A stretch of 12,964 nt of DNA from Actinomycetota bacterium (lineage in GTDB: Bacteria; Actinomycetota; Actinomycetes; Mycobacteriales; Micromonosporaceae): assembly GCA_005885115.1 (NCBI GenBank), contig VAXX01000070.1:1-12964 (forward strand). The letters are read 5' to 3'. The notes beneath the pieces were generated by a model. That model saw nothing but the letters and a program-made list of their open reading frames with translations, had not been told where the DNA came from and did not search any database. Each line of letters starts with the position of its first letter. Within the stretch, counting starts at the first letter, position 1. Below are positions 1 to 7,135 of the stretch, piece after piece. Position numbers and translations under genes: made by a program.

Positions 1-933
1 GGCGTTGCGGGTGAAGTGGGCGAGCTCCGGTACCGGCTCGATGTCGCCGTGCCCGACGTGGTAGAGCAGCAGGCTGTTGACGATCGGGTGACTCTCGTAC
101 AGCTTGTGGTCGGGCCTGTGCAGCCCGTACCGGGCCGGGTCGCCGACGCTGCGGCGCAACTCCCGCTGCCCGACCCACTGGCGTACCCGCAACGGCAGCC
201 GCAGTACCGCCAGCAGATCGTTGACCTGGTCGGTCGGGCGACCCAGCAGGTACTTCGGGGCGTACCAGTACCCGCGCCGGGTGGAGTGCCAGCACCGGCT
301 GGCCTGCTGGGCGGCGTCGACCGCGATGTCACACCCGCTGTTGCCACCCCCGACGACGAGTACCTTCTTCCCGCGCAACTGCGCCGGATCCTTGTACGCG
401 CTGGAGTGCAGCACCTGACCGCGGTAGTCGGCCTGCCCGTCGTACCGGGGCAGCTTCGGCGACCACAGGTGCCCGTTGGCGACCACGACGGCCGCGTACC
501 GGGAGGTCCGCTCGGTACCGCCGACCCGCGTGGTCACGTCCCAGAAGCCCTGCGCCGGCTCGCCCGCCGCCTCCACCCGGACCACCTCGGTGCCGAACCA
601 GATGTGCTCGCGCAGCCCGAAGTGCTCGGCGTAGCGGTCCAGATAGCTGTGCACCTTGGTGTGGTGCGGGTAGTCCGGCCAGTCGTCGGGCATCGGGAAG
701 TCCGGGTACTGGGTGCCGGACTTCGAGGAGATCAGGTGGGTGCTGGCGTACATCGGGCTGCGCGCGTGCCGCCAGTTCCAGGCACCGCCGACACCGGTCT
801 CCCGCTCGTAGCAGTCCACCGCGAAGCCCTGCTCCCGCAGGTTCTTGACGGCGGCCAGCCCGCTGGCGCCGGCGCCGATCACGCAGACCGTGTCACCCCG
901 GTCGTAGACCGGGCGGTGAAGCGGTTTGTCCAC
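1..933 (-). CDS. Flavin-containing monooxygenase (FMO family), C-terminus beyond the window
   Basis: This is an FAD- and NAD(P)H-dependent oxygenase. The first 311 residues are visible and the reading frame is still open at position 1. Residues 20-25 form the FAD-binding Rossmann motif GAGASG after a beta strand (TVCVI), with the ERE acidic end further on. Residues 170-180 (YRGQVLHSSAY) match the FMO fingerprint FxGxxxHxxx(Y/F). Tyr at the end argues against a Baeyer-Villiger enzyme, which would have Trp there. Residues 195-200 (GGGNSG) are the second, NADPH-binding Rossmann motif. The GTG at 933-931 is the only plausible start between the GxGxxG motif and an in-frame stop, which is the TGA that ends the upstream gene. 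The gene follows the endonuclease-fold gene by 39 bp and is probably in its operon. The substrate (an N- or S-containing small molecule in this family) cannot be read from sequence. Confidence 0.88.
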   Translation of the reverse strand, partial: MDKPLHRPVYDRGDTVCVIGAGASGLAAVKNLREQGFAVDCYERETGVGGAWNWRHARSPMYASTHLISSKSGTQYPDFPMPDDWPDYPHHTKVHSYLDRYAEHFGLREHIWFGTEVVRVEAAGEPAQGFWDVTTRVGGTERTSRYAAVVVANGHLWSPKLPRYDGQADYRGQVLHSSAYKDPAQLRGKKVLVVGGGNSGCDIAVDAAQQASRCWHSTRRGYWYAPKYLLGRPTDQVNDLLAVLRLPLRVRQWVGQRELRRSVGDPARYGLHRPDHKLYESHPIVNSLLLYHVGHGDIEPVPELAHFTRNA

Positions 934-972
934 CCCCGGGGCGGCCCGCCGCGTCAGTGCGGCAGGGTCACG

Positions 973-1644
973 TCACCCCGGCAGGGTCAGGCCGGCCACG
1001 ACCGGCAGGTGGTCGCTGGCCCGGCGGGCGGCCGGGGAGTCCACCACCCGGTACCCGGTGACGGTGATCCGCGGGTCCACGAACACCGCGTCAAGGCGCT
1101 GTCCGGTCAGCGGGTACGTCGCCGTCGCTTCCTCGCCGGCGGCGTCGACCAGCCCGTCGGCGAGCATCCGCCAGGCCGAACCGCCGACGGTCTCGTTGAG
1201 GTCACCGGCGAGGATCACCGGGGCGTCCAGGTCGGCCAGGGCCTTCTTCAGCAGTTGGGCCTGGCCGGGCCGCTCGGCGGGGTCGGTGGCCAGGTGCGAG
1301 CCGACCACGACGAAGGGCGCTCCGCCGGCGGTACACCGGGCGAAGGCGGCACCCCGCAGGTGCCGGCCCGGGGTCAGCGGGTAGCGCAGCTCCCAGGTGC
1401 TCCGGGGACGTACCCGAAGGTCGGTGCAGATCACGTTGCCCAGCGACGGGGCGCCGCCGGTCACGTACACCAGGTGCAGCGCGTGGGCGAGCTGGGCGTT
1501 GCGGGTACGCCACCGCAGCCGCCGGGGCGCCTCCTGCACCACGAGGACGTCGGGTGCCAGCTCCCGGACCACCTCGGCCAGCGCCCGCTGATCCCCGCGC
1601 AGCCCATGCACGTTGTACGACACCACGCGCAGCACGTTGACCAT
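973..1644 (-). CDS. Endonuclease/exonuclease/phosphatase (EEP) fold protein
   Basis: A 223-residue protein of the Mg2+-dependent EEP superfamily (DNase I, exonuclease III, sphingomyelinase-like phosphodiesterases). All the family's active-site blocks are present: SYNVHG (N11, H13), VQEAPR (E38, metal ligand), GSHL (H117), GDLN (D148, N150), LDAVFV (D185) and the terminal SDHLPV (D211, H212). No signal peptide or membrane segment is seen, so a cytoplasmic hydrolase is likely; whether it cuts nucleic acid or another phosphodiester is unknown. The ATG at 1644 lies 3 nt past the glucokinase stop, consistent with translational coupling. However, the AGGGGA at 1649-1644 is spaced 8 nt from an in-frame GTG at 1635, so translation may instead begin there (220 aa, MLRVVSYNVHG). 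Confidence 0.88.
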   Translation of the reverse strand: MVNVLRVVSYNVHGLRGDQRALAEVVRELAPDVLVVQEAPRRLRWRTRNAQLAHALHLVYVTGGAPSLGNVICTDLRVRPRSTWELRYPLTPGRHLRGAAFARCTAGGAPFVVVGSHLATDPAERPGQAQLLKKALADLDAPVILAGDLNETVGGSAWRMLADGLVDAAGEEATATYPLTGQRLDAVFVDPRITVTGYRVVDSPAARRASDHLPVVAGLTLPG

Positions 1645-1647
1645 CCC

Positions 1648-2595
1648 CTACGGCCGGCGGGCCAGGTCGGCGGCGCCGACGACGCCGGCGGTGTTGCCCA
1701 GCAGGGCACCGCGTACCTCGGCGACGGGCAGCCGGCCGCGCTGGGCCAGCGCCTGCTCGTACCCGGCCCGGGCCGGCGTCAGGAGCAGGTCCCCGGCGTC
1801 GATGACGCCCCCGCCGACGACCAGTACCTGCGGGTCGACGATCTGTACCAGGTCGGCCAGCCCGCCCCCGAGCCAGTATCCGACCTGCGCGAAGGCGTCC
1901 AGGGCGGCCGGATCGCCGGCCCGGGCGGCGGTGGTCACCATCGGCCCGTTGATCGCCTCCGGGTGGCCCCCGGCCAGCTCCAGCAGGGTGCTCGCCCGCT
2001 CCGGCGTGTCCAGTGCGGTGGCCCGGGCGAACCGGACCAGGGCGCTGCCGCTGGCGTACTGCTCGATGCAGCCGCGCTTGCCGCAGCCGCACGGGTGGCC
2101 GTCGGGTACCGCCGTGGTGTGCCCCAGCTCCCCGGCGATCCCGTGGGCGCCCCGGATCAGCTCACCGCCGAGGACGAGCGCGCCGCCGATCCCGGTCCCC
2201 ACGGTGAACATCGCCATCGAGTCGGTCGCGTCGGCCGCCGCCCCGTACTGGAACTCCGCCCACGCCGCCGCGTTGGCGTCGTTCTCCACCACGACCGGTA
2301 CCGACACGTGCCGGGCCACCTCGTCGCGCAGCGGTTCGTTGCGCCACGCCAGGTTCGGCGCGAACAGCACGGTCGCGCGCTTGGCGTCGATCCAGCCGGC
2401 GGCGCCGATGCCGATCGCGTCGACCTCGTACGCCGTGGTCAGCTCGGTGATCACCTCGATGATCCGGGCGAGGGTACGCGAGGTGTCGTGCGCCGGCGTC
2501 TCCCGGCGCGCCTGCGCCAGGACCGTACCGTCGGGGTCGACGACGCCGCCGAGCACCTTCGTACCACCGATGTCGACGCCCAAGGTCAACCCCAC
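1648..2595 (-). CDS. glk: ROK-family glucokinase
   Basis: A 315-residue ROK (repressor/ORF/kinase) protein that phosphorylates glucose to glucose 6-phosphate with ATP in the cytoplasm. From memory of the family it closely resembles Streptomyces coelicolor GlkA, sharing the N-terminal GLT-GVDIGGTK stretch and the KRATVLFAPN block. Visible motifs, numbered from the GTG start: DIGGTK at 8-13 (phosphate binding), VENDANAAAW with catalytic Asp106, GTGIGG, then GELGH (E156, H159) and CGCGKRGC (C169, C171, C176), the ROK zinc site. There is no N-terminal DNA-binding domain, so it is a kinase and not a ROK repressor. I chose the GTG at 2595 because GGAGGGAGAG lies just upstream at 2612-2603 and because GlkA proteins start at this point. 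An upstream in-frame ATG at 2625 would add ten residues and bury that ribosome binding site inside the gene. In many actinomycetes this enzyme also takes part in carbon catabolite repression. Confidence 0.93.
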   Translation of the reverse strand: MGLTLGVDIGGTKVLGGVVDPDGTVLAQARRETPAHDTSRTLARIIEVITELTTAYEVDAIGIGAAGWIDAKRATVLFAPNLAWRNEPLRDEVARHVSVPVVVENDANAAAWAEFQYGAAADATDSMAMFTVGTGIGGALVLGGELIRGAHGIAGELGHTTAVPDGHPCGCGKRGCIEQYASGSALVRFARATALDTPERASTLLELAGGHPEAINGPMVTTAARAGDPAALDAFAQVGYWLGGGLADLVQIVDPQVLVVGGGVIDAGDLLLTPARAGYEQALAQRGRLPVAEVRGALLGNTAGVVGAADLARRP

Positions 2596-2602
2596 CGCCG
2601 CG

Positions 2603-2612
2603 CTCTCCCTCC
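2603..2612 (-). promoter_or_regulatory. Ribosome binding site that fixes the glk start
   Basis: On the minus strand this reads GGAGGGAGAG, a strong complement to the 16S rRNA 3' end. It ends 7 nt before the GTG at 2595, with the GGAGG core 12 nt away. It lies downstream of the ATG at 2625, so it supports the shorter glucokinase. Confidence 0.7.
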
Positions 2613-2634
2613 AGGTACCGCGCAATGATGCCCT

Positions 2635-2652
2635 GCCGGCCTTCAGGCCGGC
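2635..2652 (-). terminator. Hairpin around the stop codon of the 170-aa gene
   Basis: A perfect inverted repeat, GCCGGCC-TGAA-GGCCGGC on the minus strand. It has a 7-bp all-GC stem, and the TGA stop codon of the upstream gene lies in the loop. No U-tract follows. It sits between that gene and glk in a same-strand gene string, so it may be a partial terminator, an attenuator or an mRNA-stabilising hairpin rather than an operon end. Confidence 0.4.
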
Positions 2653-3155
2653 TCGTCCGCGGGGGGTGCGGGGGGTGGCTTCTTGACGGCCTTCTTCGCC
2701 ACCTTACGGGGCTGCGGCACCGACCTCGTGGCCGCCTGCCACGGGTCGTCCCCGGCCGCCGCTTCCGGCTCCGGCCAGTCCTCGTCGTGGGTCGCGGCCC
2801 GCCAGGTCGGCCCGCCCTCCGGCGGGCGGGGCGCGGGCTGCGGCCGGGCGGTGGCCGCGTTGAACGCGCGCAGGATCGTGGTCAGGCCGGCGGCCAGGTC
2901 GCTCGCGCCGCTGGCGACCTTCGCGGCGAACTCCGGGTTGGGGTCGCGCAGCGCGGCGATCCCCCGGCACACCGGACAGACACAACACTCGGGGGTACCG
3001 GTGGCGATGTGCTCGCCGAACGCGTCACCGCCCAGGAAGCGCTCGGCCATCCCGGCCAGGGAGGCGCCGCGCCCGGCGTTGCGCAGCGCGAACGAGGCGG
3101 CGGCCAGCGCCGCGGCGACCAGCCGCTGCGCCTCGTCCCGGACGTCGTCAGTCAT
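2643..3155 (-). CDS. Conserved hypothetical protein with CCxCxxC motif and basic Lys/Ala/Pro tail
   Basis: 170 residues that I do not assign to a named family. Residues 8-100 look alpha-helical and Ala-rich. A compact cysteine cluster, ECCVCPVCRG, places C57, C58, C60 and C63 close together, which would suit a metal site or a redox-active thiol. Residues 105-145 are acidic and Pro/Trp-containing (WRAATHDEDWPEPEAAAGDD), likely disordered. The C-terminus (RKVAKKAVKKPPPAPP) is a basic, proline-rich tail of the sort seen on nucleic-acid-associated actinobacterial proteins. There is no signal peptide or membrane segment. The ATG overlaps the end of the SRPBCC gene by 8 bp (ATGACTGA), so the two are translationally coupled. 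Function unknown; a link to nucleic acid binding is inference from the tail only. Confidence 0.8.
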   Translation of the reverse strand: MTDDVRDEAQRLVAAALAAASFALRNAGRGASLAGMAERFLGGDAFGEHIATGTPECCVCPVCRGIAALRDPNPEFAAKVASGASDLAAGLTTILRAFNAATARPQPAPRPPEGGPTWRAATHDEDWPEPEAAAGDDPWQAATRSVPQPRKVAKKAVKKPPPAPPADEPA

Positions 3156-3597
3156 TCGGAGCCTCGACCCGCCGCTTCAACTCGCGCAGTGCGGTATCCA
3201 TGATCATCTTCTCAGCCTTGCGCTTGAACATCCCGAGCATGCCGATCGACAGCTCGACGGCCAGGGTGTACGTGACGGTCGACGTGCCGTCCGGGTGCTC
3301 CTCGATGTCGTACGAGCCGTCCTGGACCTTCTGGATCTTCGAGGGCGCGGCGAGGTGCCACTCGATCCGGGACAGGTCCTCGGCGTACTCGTACACCAGC
3401 GTGTACTCGTCCTGGACCACGCCCGCGTCGAGGACGAACCGGACCTGGCTGGCGTACCCGTCCTCGTACTCCTCGACGACCTCGACCCGCTTGGCCGCCG
3501 AGACCCACTCCGGGTACTTCGGGAAGTCGCAGATGACCTCGACCACCCGGTCCCGGGGTGCCGCGATCACGATCGACTGGGTGGACGTCTCCGCCAT
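3148..3597 (-). CDS. SRPBCC / START-like lipid-binding domain protein
   Basis: 149 residues making a single SRPBCC (polyketide cyclase/dehydrase, COQ10-START type) domain. The start MAETSTQSIVIAAPRDRVVEVI and DFPKYPEWV are characteristic of the helix-grip fold, as is the long C-terminal helix (MFKRKAEKMIMDTALRELKRRVE). The fold encloses a hydrophobic cavity and usually binds a lipid or aromatic ligand; the ligand here is unknown. It is divergent from the acyl-CoA ligase gene across 128 bp. In M. tuberculosis an SRPBCC protein (Rv2185c) also lies beside fadD15, so a lipid-related role is plausible. It appears to be the first gene of the leftward operon. The ATG at 3597 has no ribosome binding site but stands 7 nt after a TAGCCT hexamer, as in leaderless genes. 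Confidence 0.88.
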   Translation of the reverse strand: MAETSTQSIVIAAPRDRVVEVICDFPKYPEWVSAAKRVEVVEEYEDGYASQVRFVLDAGVVQDEYTLVYEYAEDLSRIEWHLAAPSKIQKVQDGSYDIEEHPDGTSTVTYTLAVELSIGMLGMFKRKAEKMIMDTALRELKRRVEAPND

Positions 3598-3604
3598 GCT
3601 GGGG

Positions 3605-3610
3605 AGGCTA
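3605..3610 (-). promoter_or_regulatory. Candidate leaderless -10 element for the SRPBCC operon
   Basis: TAGCCT on the minus strand fits the actinobacterial -10 consensus TANNNT. It is followed by exactly 7 nt and then the ATG at 3597, so transcription would begin at or next to the start codon. The hexamer is bracketed by GGGG and CCCC. No clear -35 is seen. Confidence 0.5.
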
Positions 3611-3688
3611 CCCCGTACCCGCCGGGACGGCGCCGGTCGGGTGAGGACGACACCCCGCCCGTTGTCCGAGTATGGCGGTAGTGCCAGG

Positions 3689-3694
3689 TAGGTT
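3689..3694 (+). promoter_or_regulatory. Candidate -10 element for the acyl-CoA ligase operon
   Basis: TAGGTT fits TANNNT and would give a start site near 3701, with a leader of about 25 nt that carries the CGGAG ribosome binding site (3715-3719) 6 nt before the GTG at 3726. The only -35-like hexamer (TTGTCC, 3662-3667) is about 21 nt away, longer than the usual spacing, so this is tentative. Confidence 0.3.
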
Positions 3695-3725
3695 GCGCAC
3701 TAGCCGAGGAAGAACGGAGCCAGTC

Positions 3726-5519
3726 GTGCAGGAGTTCTCGGTACCGCGGGTGGTCCAGATCGACGCCGCCACCAACCTCACCGACCTGGTCTGGGACAAC
3801 GCCGAGCAGGCTCCGGAGACGGTGCAGTTCTCCCGGCGTACCCCGGACGGGTGGGGCGAGGTCACCTGCGCCACGTTCCGGGACGAGGTGAGCGCGCTGG
3901 CGAGGGGGTTGATCGCGGCCGGGATCCAGCCGGGCGACCGGGTCGGGCTGATGAGCAAGACCCGGTACGAGTGGACGCTGGTCGACTTCGCGATCTGGGC
4001 GGCCGGCGCGATCACCGTACCGATCTACGAGACGTCCAGCGCCGAGCAGGTCCAGTGGATCCTCGCCGACTCCGGGGCGCTGGCCGTCGTGGTGGAGACG
4101 GCGGCGCACGAGGCCACCGTGGCGCAGGTCCGCGACCGGGTACCGGACCTCAACGAGGTGTGGCAGATCGACTCCGGCGCCCTGGACCGGCTGGTCGCCT
4201 CCGGCGCGGCGGTACCCGACGGCGAGGTCGGGCAGCGGCGGCACAGCGCCGGGGCGGACGATCCGGCGACGATCATCTACACGTCAGGTACCACCGGACG
4301 CCCGAAAGGCTGCGTGCTCACCCACCGCAACCTCTACGCGGACGCCGCCAGCGCGGTGGCGGTGTTGCCGGAACTGTTCGGTGCCGGCGCGGCGACGCTA
4401 CTGTTCCTGCCCCTGGCGCACTCGTTCGCGCGGGTCATCCAGAACGCGGTCATCCGCGCCCGGTGCCGGATGGGCCACTCGCCGGACATCAAGAACCTGG
4501 TCGCCGACCTGGGCGAGTTCCAGCCCACGTTCATCCTGGCGGTGCCCCGGGTGTTCGAGAAGGTCTACAACGGTGCGCGGCAGCGCGCGCACGCGGACGG
4601 CAAGGGCGCGATCTTCGACCGGGCCGACCGGGTCGCGGTCGCCCACAGCCAGGCGCGCGAGCGCAAGGGTGGCCCGGGGCTGGCGCTGCGGCTGGAGCAC
4701 GCGCTGTTCGACCGGCTGGTGTACGGCAAGCTGCGGGCCGCGCTCGGTGGCCGGTGCGCGGCGGCGATCTCCGGCGGGGCCCCGCTCGGCACCCGGCTGG
4801 CGCACTTCTTCCGGGGCATCGGGGTCACCGTCCTGGAGGGGTACGGGCTGACCGAGACCTCCCCCGCGATCGCGGTCAACCGGTACGACGCCACCCGCAT
4901 CGGTACGGTCGGCCGGCCGCTGCCCGGCGTCACCGTACGGGTGAGCGACGACGGGGAGATCCTCGCCAAGGGTGAGATCGTCTTCTCCGGGTACTGGAAC
5001 GACGAGGACGCCACCAACGACGTACTCGACGGGGACGGCTGGTTCCACACCGGCGACCTCGGTGCGCTGGACGACGACGGGTACCTGCGCATCACCGGCC
5101 GGAAGAAGGAGATCATCGTGACCGCGGGCGGGAAGAACGTAGCCCCCGCCGTGCTCGAGGACCGGGTGCGGGCGCATCCGCTGGTCAGCCAGTGCATCGT
5201 GGTCGGGGACCGGCAGCCGTTCATCGCCGCGCTGGTCACCATCGACGAGGAGGCCTGGCCGAAGTGGCTGGCCGAGCAGGGCCGCCCGGCCGGGTCCAGC
5301 GTCGCCGACCTGCGCTCGGACGAGGCGTTGCGGACGACCATCCAGCAGGCGGTGGACGAGGCCAACCAGGCGGTATCCCGGGCCGAGGCGATCCGGGTCT
5401 TCCGGATCCTGCCGCGCGACTGGTCCGAGGAGACCGGCGAGCTGACCCCCTCCCTGAAGGTCAAGCGCAACGTGGTGCTCAGGGAGCACGCCGACGAGAT
5501 CGCGGCGATCTATGCCTGA
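3726..5519 (+). CDS. fadD15: Long-chain fatty-acid--CoA ligase, FadD15-like
   Basis: A 597-residue ANL-superfamily enzyme that activates fatty acids to acyl-CoA through an acyl-AMP intermediate. Motifs in order: YTSGTTGRPKG at 185-195 (ATP-binding P-loop), GYGLTETSP at 372-380 (A5 adenylation motif), HTGDLG with Asp444 (ribose binding), ITGRKKEIIVTAGGKN from 456 (hinge region), and TPSLKVKR near the C-terminus with the probable catalytic lysine at 578 or 580. The opening MQEFSVP and the YETSSAEQVQWIL block closely match mycobacterial FadD15 and its Streptomyces counterpart. The GTG at 3726 was chosen over an upstream ATG at 3672 because CGGAG lies 6 nt before it and because family members begin with M(R/Q)EFS. 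It is the first gene of a plus-strand string and overlaps the kinase gene by 8 bp. In this family the product feeds membrane or storage lipid metabolism. Confidence 0.93.
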   Translation: MQEFSVPRVVQIDAATNLTDLVWDNAEQAPETVQFSRRTPDGWGEVTCATFRDEVSALARGLIAAGIQPGDRVGLMSKTRYEWTLVDFAIWAAGAITVPIYETSSAEQVQWILADSGALAVVVETAAHEATVAQVRDRVPDLNEVWQIDSGALDRLVASGAAVPDGEVGQRRHSAGADDPATIIYTSGTTGRPKGCVLTHRNLYADAASAVAVLPELFGAGAATLLFLPLAHSFARVIQNAVIRARCRMGHSPDIKNLVADLGEFQPTFILAVPRVFEKVYNGARQRAHADGKGAIFDRADRVAVAHSQARERKGGPGLALRLEHALFDRLVYGKLRAALGGRCAAAISGGAPLGTRLAHFFRGIGVTVLEGYGLTETSPAIAVNRYDATRIGTVGRPLPGVTVRVSDDGEILAKGEIVFSGYWNDEDATNDVLDGDGWFHTGDLGALDDDGYLRITGRKKEIIVTAGGKNVAPAVLEDRVRAHPLVSQCIVVGDRQPFIAALVTIDEEAWPKWLAEQGRPAGSSVADLRSDEALRTTIQQAVDEANQAVSRAEAIRVFRILPRDWSEETGELTPSLKVKRNVVLREHADEIAAIYA

Positions 5520-7135
5520 CACCCGGACCGTCGAGGTGGACAACCGGCGGGTATGGCAGGGGCCGCACCCGGCCACCGTCGCCGCCCGGCTGGCCCTGCT
5601 CGTCCTCGTCGGTACCCTGAGCGTCACCGCCACCCGGGACATCGGCAGCCTGTTCTGGACGCTGCTGCTCGGCGCCGCCAGCATCCCCGCGCTCCTGGCT
5701 CCCCGGCACCGGATCCTCGGCCCGCTGACCCGCCTGGCCGAAGTGGTCATCGTGTGCCTGGCCACCGACGTGATCGTGACGCACGCCTCGGACACCGGTA
5801 CCGCGGTCGCGGCGGTGCTGCCGTACCTGGCCGTACCGGTCGTCGGCGCCGGCCTGTACCTGCACCGGGTCGAGACGGTCGCGCTGCTCGTCCTGGCCGC
5901 CGGCCTGCTCGTCGGGCTCGGCGCGCCCGACCACCGGCTCGCCGACCACGCCTACCTGGTCGGGATCATCCAGTGGCTGCTGCTCGCCGGGCTGGCAGGT
6001 GCCGTGGCCGTCGCGCTGCAACTGACCGTTCAGGACCGCCGGGACCGGCCGCAGCCCTACGCCGAGGCGACCCGCCTGCTCACCCAGCTCCGGAGCGTGG
6101 CGCGTCAACTGCCCGGGGCCACCCTGGACCCGGGTGGGCTGGCCCAGCACCTGATCGACGAGGTCCGGGCGGTGGCCCGGGTGGACCGGGCGGCGGTGCT
6201 GTCGGCGGGCGGCGGCTCCCGGCTGGTGGTCATCGCGCAGATGGGCGTGGACCACATCGACTGGGAGACCGGCCTGGACTCCGACTCGGCGATCGCCGAC
6301 GCGTGGACCAGCCAGCAGCCCCAGGTGGTGAACCGCCCGCAGGCCCGCTCGCACCCGGGCGGGGAGGTACGCGCTCTGGTCGTACCGCTGATCGCCGGGG
6401 TACGCACGGTCGGGGTACTGGTCGTGGAGGCGGACGCGCCGACCGCGTACCCGCCGATGACCGTGGCCCGGATCAGCGCGCTGGCCGCGCCTGCGGCGCT
6501 GCGCCTGGAGGCGGCGCTGCTCTTTGACGAGGTCCGGTCGCTGGCCACCAACGAGGAGCGCCAGCGGCTGGCCCGCGAGATCCACGACGGGGTGGCCCAG
6601 GAACTGGTGATGGTCGGGTACGGGATCGACAACGCGCTGGCCGTCCTGCCCGAGGAGGCCAAGGACGCCGGGGTGGAACTGCGAGGTCGACCGGCACGGC
6701 GGGCTGACCGCGGCGATCGCCGAGTACGCGCGCGCCGTCGGCGCCCAGGCCGGTCTGCGGGTACACCTGTCCCTGGACGAGTCGACCGCGCGGCTGCCCG
6801 CGGCGACCGAGGCGGAACTGCTGCGGATCGCCCAGGAGGCGATCACGAACGCGCGCAAACACGCCGGAGCCGCTAATCTGTGGGTGACCTGTGCGGTAGA
6901 CCCGCCATTCGCGCAGATCGAAGTGTCAGATGACGGACACGGCATATCGGACCAACGGCCGGATGGCCGCTACGGGCTTGCAATTATGGCAGAAAGAGCG
7001 GAACGTATCCGGGGCCGCCTCGAAATCACACCCCGTAACCCCAACGGTACGCGAGTGGCGGTGCTCTTGGGCACCTCGCCTCGACGGGGTACCTTGACAG
7101 CACCAGAAGGGAAGAACACCGGGTATGTCCACTAG
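5512..7135 (+). pseudogene. Sensor histidine kinase (HisKA_3 type), disrupted by internal deletion and frameshift
   Basis: The first frame (5512 to about 6681) encodes an N-terminal region with about six hydrophobic segments (roughly 21-39, 45-63, 68-90, 98-117, 121-138, 147-172), a GAF-like domain at about 186-335, and the HisKA_3 H-box EERQRLAREIHDGVAQ with His358. After GVELR at about 391 the frame turns into Arg-rich nonsense and stops at 6876. The kinase sequence resumes in a different frame from about 6683 (EVDRHGGLTAAIAEYARAVG). It continues through the N-box (ELLRIAQEAITNARKHA) and the G1 and G2 boxes (SDDGHGI, GRYGLAIMAERAERI) to a TAG at 7133-7135. Relatives carry about 20-25 more residues between these blocks: the second helix of the dimerisation domain, of the type ELRLSIFDLRSEV. 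So a segment of length 3n+2 seems lost, and a simple one-base error would not explain it. The ATG overlaps the fadD15 stop (ATGCCTGA), and the end overlaps the response regulator by 11 bp. Either a real pseudogene or an assembly collapse. Confidence 0.85.
7105..7114 (+). promoter_or_regulatory. Ribosome binding site of the response regulator
   Basis: AGAAGGGAAG ends 10 nt before the ATG at 7125 and lies inside the end of the kinase gene. It would let the regulator be translated even though the upstream kinase frame is broken. Confidence 0.5.

Noticed and set aside
170..180. Baeyer-Villiger monooxygenase identity for the flavoprotein (numbers are protein residues)
   Set aside because: The fingerprint ends in Tyr, not the Trp-Pro/Asp of Baeyer-Villiger enzymes, so FMO is the better call.
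16..2628. An uninterrupted 870-codon plus-strand open frame
   Set aside because: It has low-complexity Gly/Pro/Arg/Val-rich composition and no motifs. The opposite strand holds three clearly recognised enzymes over the same bases. Long antisense frames are expected at this GC content.
3567..4244. Minus-strand open frame across the fadD15 start and the divergent spacer
   Set aside because: It is antisense to the acyl-CoA ligase, Arg/Pro/Gly-rich and without motifs, and would run across both divergent promoters.
6660..6700. Programmed ribosomal frameshift in the kinase gene
   Set aside because: There is no slippery site or stimulatory structure evident, and a frameshift would not restore the missing dimerisation helix. 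Deletion or assembly error fits better.
7094..7099. Perfect TTGACA as a -35 element for the response regulator
   Set aside because: The only TA-rich hexamer downstream (TATGTC) overlaps the start codon with a 24-nt spacer, so no workable -10 is present.
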